DNA of 6,129 nt from an uncultured Clostridia bacterium (GTDB lineage Bacteria; Bacillota; Clostridia; TANB77; CAG-508), in assembly GCA_944393755.1 (NCBI GenBank), contig CALYBF010000089.1, positions 1 to 6,129 of the forward strand. Reading direction: 5' to 3'. Position numbers and translations under genes: made by a program. The notes beneath the pieces are model-generated. The model worked only from the letters and a program-made list of their open reading frames with translations, was not told the origin of the DNA and ran no database searches. Position 1 is the stretch's first letter; the number at the start of each line of letters is the position of its first letter. Below, piece by piece: positions 1-5,467 of this stretch.

Positions 1-75
1 ATATTTAGTCCAAACCTAGAAATAGCGATGGATATTGGTCGAGAACAACGACCTATAAAGAAAAGGGTTGCCTAA
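1..75 (+). CDS. Possible C-terminal tail of an unidentified upstream gene (partial)
   Basis: Frame 1 is open from the window edge to a TAA at 73-75 and would encode 24 residues ending in the basic tail RPIKKRVA. I do not recognise the family. The stretch is richer in G+C than the genes that follow and uses CGA twice, whereas the rest of the window uses mainly AGA for arginine. It also contains a GGTCG/CGACC hairpin at about 37-53. It could therefore be the end of a structured RNA rather than of a protein. The terminator at 143-168 would fit the end of either. Confidence 0.3.
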   Translation: MFSPNLEIAMDIGREQRPIKKRVA

Positions 76-82
76 AAATAGG

Positions 83-111
83 TGGAAACTTAAAAACAAC
101 ATCTTTATAAA
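83..111 (+). promoter_or_regulatory. Weak candidate promoter upstream of ispE
   Basis: TGGAAA (83-88), a 17-base spacer and TATAAA (106-111) resemble a housekeeping sigma promoter with a poor -35. Transcription would start near 118, inside the first arm of the inverted repeat at 114-141. I see no other promoter between here and ispE, so ispE depends either on this one or on read-through of the terminator at 143-168. Confidence 0.25.
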
Positions 112-113
112 AA

Positions 114-141
114 CTTAGCACAAGATAAAAATAGTGCTAAG
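114..141 (+). repeat. 8-bp inverted repeat resembling CIRCE
   Basis: CTTAGCAC (114-121) and GTGCTAAG (134-141) are perfectly complementary arms around a 12-base AT-rich loop. The outer seven bases of each arm match the CIRCE operator bound by HrcA (TTAGCACTC-N9-GAGTGCTAA). The inner TC/GA is absent, and the gap between the seven-base arms is 12 rather than 13 bases. As RNA it would form a hairpin just before the terminator. Operator, RNA stem or chance match all remain possible. Confidence 0.4.
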
Positions 142-142
142 G

Positions 143-168
143 ACGGAAATTTTAATTTCCGTTTTGTT
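143..168 (+). terminator. Intrinsic terminator 14 bases before ispE
   Basis: ACGGAAAT (143-150) pairs with ATTTCCGT (155-162) across a TTTA loop, and the T-rich run TTTTGTT follows. This is a good rho-independent terminator for whatever lies upstream. It sits only 14 bases before the ispE ATG with no promoter after it, so it may also work as an attenuator in the ispE leader. Confidence 0.75.
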
Positions 169-182
169 CAAGAGGTATTAAA

Positions 183-1030
183 ATGGAAGAAATATATGTA
201 AAAGCAAGAGCAAAAATAAATTTGGGTTTAGAAGTGTTAAATAGAAGAAATGATAATTATCATAATATAGAATCTGTGTTTCAAAAAATTAATTTATATG
301 ATGAAATTTGGATAAGAAAAATAAAAACAAATGAATTTAGAATAATTAGCAATATTGAAGAAATAAATAACAAAGATAATATAATTTATAAAGCATATAT
401 AGAATTAAAAGAAAAATATAAAAATATCACTGGAATAGAAGTTAAACTAAATAAAAGAATACCTATGCAAGCAGGTTTAGGTGGTGGAAGTACAGATTGT
501 GCAAGTTTTATAATAGCAATTAATAAATTATTTGACTTAAAAATGTCAAAAAAAGAAATGGAAGAAATAGGAAAAAATTAGGTGCAGATGTAGTTCCTTG
601 TATGTATAAAAAAGCTGTTTTAGTAGAAGGAATAGGAGATATTATAACCAAAATAGATACTAATTTTAAATATTATGTTTTAGTAATAAAACCTAAAATA
701 TCTTGTAGTACAAGAAAAATGTATGAAAAATTAGATGAAAGCAAATTAGAAAAAAGAAATGTTTCAAAAAGCATAATAAAAGCATTAGAAGAAAATAATA
801 TAAACTTATTATCTAAAAACCTTTATAATTCCTTTGAAGAAGTAATAGAAAATAAAGATATAATAGAAAAAATAAAAAATGAACTTGTTCAAAATGGAGC
901 AAAGGCATCTTTAATGACAGGTTCGGGCTCATCAGTATATGGTATATTTGAAAATAAAGAAAAGGCAAAAACAGCATATAATAAATTAAGAAAGAAATAT
1001 GAAATATATTTTTGTAATGTGTGTAATTGA
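183..1030 (+). pseudogene. ispE: 4-diphosphocytidyl-2-C-methyl-D-erythritol kinase IspE, split by a one-base frameshift
   Basis: IspE is the cytosolic GHMP kinase that uses ATP to phosphorylate CDP-methylerythritol in the MEP isoprenoid pathway. The ATG at 183 has an AGAGG ribosome site seven bases upstream. With the frame restored the product is 282 residues, normal for the family. Visible features are the conserved Lys11 (ARAKINLGL), a YH near residue 26 in place of the usual DGYH, the GHMP ATP loop PMQAGLGGGSTDCA (94-107), the catalytic Asp136 (GADVVPC) and the C-terminal LMTGSGSSVYG (about 244-254). The first frame ends at TAG 579-581, right after an A6 run (572-577). One extra A, or a -1 slip on A_AAA_AAT, joins it to the downstream frame that ends at TGA 1028-1030. 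The break lies just before the catalytic Asp, so the short product should be inactive. Indel, sequencing error and recoding are all possible. Confidence 0.93.
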
Positions 1031-1055
1031 AAAAATTATGTAAATATGTTACAAT
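1027..1055 (+). promoter_or_regulatory. Promoter of the small membrane-protein gene, overlapping the ispE stop
   Basis: TTGAAA (1027-1032), a 17-base spacer and TACAAT (1050-1055), with TG one base before the -10, make a near-consensus extended housekeeping promoter. The -35 overlaps the ispE stop codon. A start near 1062 would give a leader of about 100 bases before the ATG at 1159. Confidence 0.65.
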
Positions 1056-1087
1056 ATACATTGTAGCTAGATATAGCTATTATATTA

Positions 1088-1110
1088 CCTTATTACTAAT
1101 TAGTATAAGG
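1088..1110 (+). repeat. Imperfect palindrome in the 5' leader
   Basis: CCTTAT (1088-1093) pairs with ATAAGG (1105-1110), and ACTA (1095-1098) pairs with TAGT (1101-1104). T1094 is bulged and the loop is AT. A smaller repeat, TAGCTA-gata-TAGCTA, lies at 1064-1079. Both fall between the promoter and the start codon, where they could be a repressor operator or a leader RNA hairpin. No poly-T follows, so this is not a terminator. Confidence 0.5.
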
Positions 1111-1158
1111 AAATTCTCTAGACATAATAAAAATTCAAGAAGAGATTTGGAGAAGAAA

Positions 1159-1434
1159 ATGGAAGTTTCTATTGATTTTTCACAGCTTGGGATGGTGCAG
1201 TTTGGAATTTTATGTGTGTATATGGTCATATTTATATTAGGAATAAAAGATATAAAAGGACTAAGTACAACAGCGATATTTTATGAGCTTTTTTTCATAA
1301 CATATTGGTACAAATTGCAGATGCAAATGCAACTAGCTGGCAAAATTGAGACTGTAGATTTGATTTTTACGGTCATATGGCTTATAGGTGCAATAGGTTC
1401 AATTGCACTTCACGAGATAGAAAAATCTAGATAG
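1159..1434 (+). CDS. Small integral membrane protein, 91 aa, unknown function
   Basis: I do not recognise a family. The ATG at 1159 is chosen because GGAG (1149-1152) precedes it by six bases. The frame stays open upstream to a TTG at 1027, but that would run through the promoter and leader palindrome. The protein has three hydrophobic segments at about residues 10-29, 36-51 and 67-84. The middle one contains an acidic residue (Glu43) and is followed by a Met/Gln stretch (KLQMQMQLAGK), and the chain ends in a charged HEIEKSR tail. With its own promoter and terminator it forms a monocistronic unit between ispE and the next operon. Its codons (CAG, CTT, GGG, GCG, CAC) are less AT-biased than those of its neighbours, which hints at a different origin or higher constraint. 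Confidence 0.7.
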   Translation: MEVSIDFSQLGMVQFGILCVYMVIFILGIKDIKGLSTTAIFYELFFITYWYKLQMQMQLAGKIETVDLIFTVIWLIGAIGSIALHEIEKSR

Positions 1435-1441
1435 AGACTAT

Positions 1442-1480
1442 AGAACTATACATCTAAAAAATGTATGGTTCTTTAATTTT
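1442..1480 (+). terminator. Intrinsic terminator of the small membrane-protein gene
   Basis: A 12-bp stem pairs 1442-1453 with 1461-1472, with one T-G wobble at 1447/1467. The loop is CTAAAAA, and TTTAATTTT follows the stem. It starts seven bases after the stop codon at 1434. Confidence 0.85.
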
Positions 1481-1535
1481 AAGAAATAATAAAAAGAAAA
1501 TTAAGAAAATATAAATGGTTTTACTAACTTTCTAT

Positions 1536-1544
1536 TGTTATAAT
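1536..1544 (+). promoter_or_regulatory. Extended -10 promoter for the membrane-protein/rlmD operon
   Basis: TG-T-TATAAT at 1536-1544 is a perfect extended -10. No good -35 lies 17 bases upstream (TGGTTT at 1516-1521). The start would be near 1551, giving a leader of only about ten bases that begins at the ribosome site GAGGG. Confidence 0.5.
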
Positions 1545-1561
1545 AATTTTGAGGGATGAAT

Positions 1562-2215
1562 ATGAAAAGTGTAGTAAAAAAAGAAGAAAATAAAATATTA
1601 AAGAAAATTGTAAAACTATTTTGTGTGTTTGTAATTGGGAGTATTATAGGATATCTTTTAGAAATGATAGTAGGGCTTGTACAAAATGGACATTTTGTAT
1701 CTAAACAAGGTTTAATATATGGACCTTTTTCACAAGTATATGGAATAGGTCTTGTTATATATTATTTAGTTGTTCCAAATAATAAGAAAATCATAGAAAT
1801 ATTTTTAATAAGTATGTTTCTAGGCGGAATAGTAGAATATATATTTTCATATTTACAAGAAACGTTTTTTGGAACAATTTCGTGGGACTATAGTAATTTA
1901 TTATTTAATATAAATGGAAGAACAAGTTTATTGCATTGTATATATTGGGGAATTGGCGGAATATTATTTTTAAAATACATAAGACCAAAAATAGAAAAAA
2001 TAGATTTGTTATATCCAAAAATGTGGTTTAAAGTATTAATAATATTTCTTGCAATATTTCTATTATTTGATATAATAATATCTAGTTTAGCTTGTAAAAG
2101 GCAAGAAGAAAGAAAAGAAGGAATAGAACCTAAAAATAATATAGAAATATTTTTAGACAAAACTTACACAGATGAAGTATTAAATGAAATATATTCAAAT
2201 GCAAAGGAGATATAA
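1562..2215 (+). CDS. CmpB-type membrane protein (PF06541, 'putative ABC transporter permease')
   Basis: This 217-residue multispanning protein matches the Firmicutes family named putative ABC-transporter type IV (PF06541). The family name implies a permease, but no ABC ATPase lies beside it and the substrate is unknown. Supporting motifs are IGYLLEMIVG (residues 29-38), the loop KQGLIYGPFSQVYG (48-61), and WDYSNLLFNINGRTSLLHCIYWG (108-130; WDYS, NINGR and the aromatic WG are the family-like parts). Hydrophobic segments lie at about 17-40, 52-72, 77-98, 121-140 and 154-177, before a charged cytoplasmic tail. I place the start at ATG 1562 because GAGGG (1551-1555) is six bases upstream; the ATG at 1556 touches that site directly. 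It is the first gene of an operon and ends three bases before the next start. Confidence 0.85.
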   Translation: MKSVVKKEENKILKKIVKLFCVFVIGSIIGYLLEMIVGLVQNGHFVSKQGLIYGPFSQVYGIGLVIYYLVVPNNKKIIEIFLISMFLGGIVEYIFSYLQETFFGTISWDYSNLLFNINGRTSLLHCIYWGIGGILFLKYIRPKIEKIDLLYPKMWFKVLIIFLAIFLLFDIIISSLACKRQEERKEGIEPKNNIEIFLDKTYTDEVLNEIYSNAKEI

Positions 2216-2218
2216 CTA

Positions 2219-2959
2219 TTGGAAGAAAAAGAGAAAAGTAAAAAGAAATACAAAATATTAAGAATTGTAATATTAATAATCACAATATTATTGTTAATAG
2301 GTTTAACAATATATTTATTTCCTATGATTGGAAAATTATTTGATGAACAAGAAAGAGAAATTTTTAAAGAAGAAATACAAAGTACAGGAATAAAAGGAGT
2401 GCTTATGTTATTAGGCTTGCAAGGAGTACAAATATTACTTCCAATAATTCCAGGAGAGCCAATAGAAATACTTGCAGGTATGTGTTTTGGACCAGTAGGT
2501 GGACTTATATTTTTAATGCTATCATCTTGTTTAATAACAGCATTAATATTTTTTACAGTAAGAAAATTAGGAAAAAGCTTTGTATATGGTGTATGTAGTG
2601 AAGAAAAAATCAAAAAATTAGAAAATAGTAAATTATTTAAAAATTCTAAAAAAATAGAATATATAATGTTAATATTATTCTTAATACCAGGAACGCCAAA
2701 AGATTTATTAGTATATATAGCAGGGCTTTTACCATTAAAGCCATTAAGGTTTATCTTAATCTCAACATTTGCTAGAATACCATCAATGATATCATCAACA
2801 ATGGCAGGAGCAAGTATAGTAGAAGGAAATTTGAAATTAGGAATAATTTTATATGCTATAACATTTTTAATAGTTGGAATTGTTATTTTTATAGCGCAAA
2901 AAAGAGATAAAACTAAGTTAACAAAAGAAATAATAGATAATGTAATGCAAGAAAAATAA
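2219..2959 (+). CDS. TVP38/TMEM64-family membrane protein (VTT domain, DedA-like)
   Basis: This 246-residue inner-membrane protein has a VTT (SNARE-associated/DedA-like) domain. Relatives are linked to lipid scrambling or membrane homeostasis, but no substrate can be assigned here. A basic N-terminus (KEKSKKKYK) precedes a membrane segment at about 14-35. The first domain signature, IIPGEPIEILAGMCFGPVGG, is at 76-95 and the mirror motif, FLIPGTPKDLLVYIAGLLP, is at 154-172, followed by the RIPSM/STMAGAS region (186-199) and a last membrane helix (about 207-226). This pair of re-entrant PG.P motifs is the family hallmark. The start is TTG 2219, supported by AGGAG (2205-2209) nine bases upstream inside the end of the preceding gene. 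It is tightly coupled to both neighbours. Confidence 0.88.
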   Translation: MEEKEKSKKKYKILRIVILIITILLLIGLTIYLFPMIGKLFDEQEREIFKEEIQSTGIKGVLMLLGLQGVQILLPIIPGEPIEILAGMCFGPVGGLIFLMLSSCLITALIFFTVRKLGKSFVYGVCSEEKIKKLENSKLFKNSKKIEYIMLILFLIPGTPKDLLVYIAGLLPLKPLRFILISTFARIPSMISSTMAGASIVEGNLKLGIILYAITFLIVGIVIFIAQKRDKTKLTKEIIDNVMQEK

Positions 2960-2973
2960 AGGAAGTAGAAAAA

Positions 2974-4348
2974 ATGCGGAGTAGAAAAAAATAAAGAATA
3001 TATAGTAGATATAATAGATAATGGTTTTGAAGGAGAAGGTATTGCAAAAATAGAAAATTTTACAATATTTATTCCAAATACTATAAAAGGTGAAAAAGTA
3101 AAAATATTAATTGTTAAAGTTTTAAAATCATATGCATATGGAAAATTATTAGAAATAATAGAAAAGTCTAAATCAAGAGTAGAAACTGATTGTGAAACTT
3201 ATAAACGTTGTGGTGGTTGTGATTTAAGACATATTGAATATGGAAAAACTTTAGAAATAAAACAAAATGCTATACAAAGTTTAGTAAATAAAACTTTAAA
3301 AAATAAAATAAAAGTAGAAGAAACACTTGGTATGGAAAAACCATATTTTTATAGAAATAAAGCACAATATCCTGTGGGAATAAATAAAGAAAATGTACCT
3401 GTAATTGGAGTTTTTGCAAACAGAACACACGAAATAATACCAATTGAAAAGTGTTTAATTCAAAATAAAGAAAGCCAAAAAGTAGCAAAATTTGTTTTAG
3501 AATTCATAAAAGAAAATAATATTTCTGTTTATAATGAAAAAACAAGAAAAGGCTTAATAAGACATATTGTAACAAAAATAGGAATAAAAACAAATGAATT
3601 AATGTTAATTTTAGTAATAAACGGAAAAGAAATTCCAAATGAAAATAAATTAGTAAAAGAAGTTTTAGAAAAATTTCCAAATGTAAAAACAATTGTCAAA
3701 AATATAAATACTAATAATACAAATGTAATAATGGGTAAAGAAAATATTAATTTATATGGAAATGGATACATAGAAGATATTTTAGGAGAGTTTAAATTTA
3801 AAATATCACCATTATCATTTTACCAAGTAAACCCTATTCAGGCAGAAAAGTTATATAATATTGGAGTTGAAGTAGCAAATATTTCAAAAGAAGATGTTGT
3901 ATTTGATTTATATTGTGGAATAGGAACAATTTCAATTTTTATGGCAAAATATGCAAAAAAAGTTTATGGAATAGAAATAGTAGAAGAAGCTATAAAAGAT
4001 GCAAAAGAAAATGCTAAAATAAATGATATAAAAAACTGTGAATTTATTGCTGGAGATGTAGAAAAAGTTTTAGATGATTTAATAAATAATAAAAAAATAA
4101 TTCCAGATATTATTATGATAGATCCACCAAGAAAAGGTTTAGATAATAAAAGTGTGGAAAATATTTTGAAAATATTACCTAAAAAAATAGTATATATTAG
4201 TTGTAACCCAGCAAGTTTGGTTAGAGATTTAGCTAAATTAGAAGAAAAATATGAAATAAACAAAATCAAACCTGTTGATATGTTCCCTTATAGTAAGCAC
4301 GTGGAAGTCTGTGCGTTGCTAGAGTTAAAGAATTGCCAGTCATCTTAG
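2974..4348 (+). CDS. rlmD: 23S rRNA (uracil-5-)-methyltransferase RlmD/RumA family, 5' end out of frame
   Basis: The enzyme transfers a methyl group from SAM to C5 of a uracil in 23S rRNA (U1939 in E. coli for RlmD; some family members modify U747). Assuming one base is removed near the start, the product is about 457 residues, typical for the family. Seen in order: an N-terminal TRAM domain (GFEGEGIAKI, about residues 15-24), four [4Fe-4S] cysteines at about 73, 79, 82 and 160 (C-X5-CGGC and EKC), the SAM loop VFDLYCGIGT (309-318), IDPPRKG (382-388), catalytic Cys410 in ISCNPASLVRDL, and the closing DMFPYSKHVEVCALLE. The good start, ATG 2974 behind AAGGAAG (2959-2965), reads only six codons before TAA 2992. 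The TRAM frame runs unbroken from 2969 but has no ATG, GTG or TTG until ATG 3332, which would drop the TRAM domain and three cluster cysteines. An extra base between 2977 and 2991 explains this. It is the last gene of its operon. Confidence 0.9.
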
Positions 4349-4470
4349 AGTTTACTAGCTTTCAAGATACGATAATGTTTCATAAAAGAGGAAGATTTGG
4401 ACTAGAAAAAGTACAAAATTCAGAAATTAATGTTAAGGTTGTTTTAGATATGGAGTGTGGAAACATATAA
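4349..4470 (+). other. Orphan open frame continuing past rlmD; possible gene remnant
   Basis: In frame 1, codons stay open from 4297 (inside the rlmD 3' end) to TAA 4468-4470. An ATG at 4375 would give 31 residues beginning MFHKRGRFGLEK, but it has no clear ribosome site. The section from about 4297 to 4375 is richer in G+C than its surroundings. It may be the debris of an rlmD C-terminal extension or of a lost downstream gene. I cannot name a family. Confidence 0.25.
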
Positions 4471-4486
4471 AATGAAATTTGAAAAT

Positions 4487-4495
4487 TGATATAAT
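4487..4495 (+). promoter_or_regulatory. Candidate extended -10 promoter for a short RNA
   Basis: TG-A-TATAAT at 4487-4495 is a perfect extended -10 motif. The -35 position (4467-4472) does not match the consensus. A start near 4502 would give a transcript of about 150 bases ending at the terminator 4619-4650. Confidence 0.35.
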
Positions 4496-4501
4496 AGTTG
4501 C

Positions 4502-4650
4502 TGTGAGTGGATTGCAGAGATTATATATCTATGCTAGGTACTCCATATTATATGGTTGTATGTTGATGAACATATAAATTTAAAAAATAAAATTTAAAAG
4601 TTAAAGAGAATCCTAAGTAAAGTGCCTTGTAAGATAGGTACTTTATTTTT
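4502..4650 (+). ncRNA. Candidate small RNA between rlmD and cutA
   Basis: No plausible protein is encoded here; the longest reading is a 25-codon GTG frame from 4503 with no ribosome site. The segment lies between an extended -10 and a strong terminator and contains a row of small stems: AGAT/ATCT (4518-4530), CCATA/TATGG (4543-4555), TATGTT/AACATA (4559-4574, tetraloop GATG) and AAATTT/AAATTT (4576-4595). I recognise no known riboswitch or RNA family. It could equally be the structured 3' UTR of the rlmD operon. AT-rich sequence yields short stems by chance, so confidence is low. Confidence 0.3.
4619..4650 (+). terminator. Intrinsic terminator closing the rlmD region
   Basis: AAAGTGCCT (4619-4627) pairs with AGGTACTTT (4636-4644), with one G-T wobble and an eight-base loop, and is followed by ATTTTT. 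It separates the rlmD unit, or the small RNA, from the cutA operon. Confidence 0.85.
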
Positions 4651-4693
4651 GCTCAAAAATCAATAGATTTGGTAATGAATTTTAGTGAATTTG

Positions 4694-4722
4694 TTGAGGA
4701 AAATGTAAATATGTGATATAGT
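4694..4722 (+). promoter_or_regulatory. Promoter of the cutA operon
   Basis: TTGAGG (4694-4699), a 17-base spacer and TATAGT (4717-4722), with TG one base before the -10, form a good housekeeping promoter. Transcription would begin near 4729, about 22 bases before the cutA ATG. Confidence 0.65.
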
Positions 4723-4750
4723 GTAGGCATAAAGTTAGGAGTGTAAGATT

Positions 4751-5068
4751 ATGGAAAAAGAATATTGTATAATTACAACAGCATGTAATAAAAAAGAAAT
4801 TGCTGACAAGATAATAGAGGCATTATTAGAAAAAAGGTTAGTTTGTTGTTGCCAAGTAATAAATATAAATAGTTCATATTGGTGGAAAGGAAAAATTGAA
4901 AGAGAACCAGAGTTTTTTATTCAAATGAAAACAAAAAAGACTTTATTTAAAGAAGTTGAAAAAGAAATATTAAAAATTCATGATTACGAAACTTGTGAGA
5001 TTATATCTTATGATATTACAAATGGAAATGAAAAGTTTTTAAAATGGATAGAAGAAGAAACAAAATAG
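4751..5068 (+). CDS. cutA: CutA1-family protein (divalent-cation tolerance)
   Basis: At 105 residues this is the standard length of the small trimeric CutA1 family, a ferredoxin-like fold. The name comes from copper-tolerance phenotypes in E. coli, and the molecular role is still uncertain. Family features are the N-terminal strand ending in TTACNKKEIADKI (about residues 9-21), ALLEKRLVCCCQV (24-36), SSYWWKGKIE (41-50), the QMKTKK strand (58-63), and HDYETCEIISYDITNG (77-92) before the closing LKWIEE. Three adjacent cysteines (32-34) stand where many homologues have a single one. The ATG is preceded by AGGAG (4737-4741) at nine bases. It leads a unit with mazG (24-base gap) and the ATPase. 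Confidence 0.92.
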   Translation: MEKEYCIITTACNKKEIADKIIEALLEKRLVCCCQVININSSYWWKGKIEREPEFFIQMKTKKTLFKEVEKEILKIHDYETCEIISYDITNGNEKFLKWIEEETK

Positions 5069-5092
5069 AAAAAATGGGAAGGAAGTAATAAA

Positions 5093-5452
5093 TTGTATAG
5101 TCAATTAGATTTATGGAATAAGTTAAATGAAGAAAACACCTTGCAAGAAGTATAACAATATATAAAAGATGTAATAGAAATAAGAGGTTTTTCAAATCAA
5201 GAAATAGAAAAAACAATGTTATTACTATTAGAAGAAGTTAGAGAATTAGCAAAAGCTATAAGGAAAAATTCTACAGATATGGGAATTGATAAAAATAAAG
5301 CTAGCCATTATGATACAGTAGAAAGTGAAGTAGCAGATGTTTTTATTGTGTTATGTAGTGTATGCAATAAACTAGATATTGACTTATATAAAGCTTTAAA
5401 AGAAAAAGAGCAAGAAAATATAAATAGGATTTGGAAAAAAGAAAATAACTAG
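5093..5452 (+). pseudogene. MazG-like nucleotide pyrophosphohydrolase with an in-frame stop
   Basis: The frame from TTG 5093, which has GGAAG (5081-5085) seven bases upstream, to TAG 5450-5452 spans 119 residues plus the stop, the usual size of single-domain MazG-like NTP pyrophosphatases. These all-alpha enzymes hydrolyse (d)NTPs to monophosphates, often as house-cleaning. The metal-binding signature is intact: LLEEVRELAKAIRK (EExxE) and SEVADVFIVL (ExxD). Codon 21 is TAA (5153-5155), interrupting LQEV-stop-QYIKDVIEIRGFSN, which otherwise reads smoothly on both sides in one frame. A single substitution such as CAA to TAA would explain it. Restart at ATG 5216 would give 78 residues lacking the first helix and has no good ribosome site. 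It may be a fresh pseudogene, a base-call error or a translated fragment. Confidence 0.82.
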
Positions 5453-5467
5453 AAAGGGGCAATATAA

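Noticed and set aside
1027..1158. N-terminal extension of the small membrane protein from TTG 1027 (135 residues)
   Set aside because: It would start inside the -35 of the promoter and run through the leader palindrome. ATG 1159 has a well-spaced GGAG site and TTG 1027 has none.
1556..1561. ATG 1556 as the start of the CmpB-family gene
   Set aside because: GAGGG ends at 1555 with zero spacing, while ATG 1562 lies six bases away at a normal distance.
1040..4555. Possible shared repeat between 1050-1090 and 4520-4555 (GCTAG and TATTATAT in similar order)
   Set aside because: Only short AT-rich words match, with gaps. This is expected by chance at this base composition.
5093..5452. Alternative genetic code reading TAA as an amino acid
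   Set aside because: TAA ends the two membrane-protein genes at 2215 and 2959, and TGA ends ispE, so the standard code applies.
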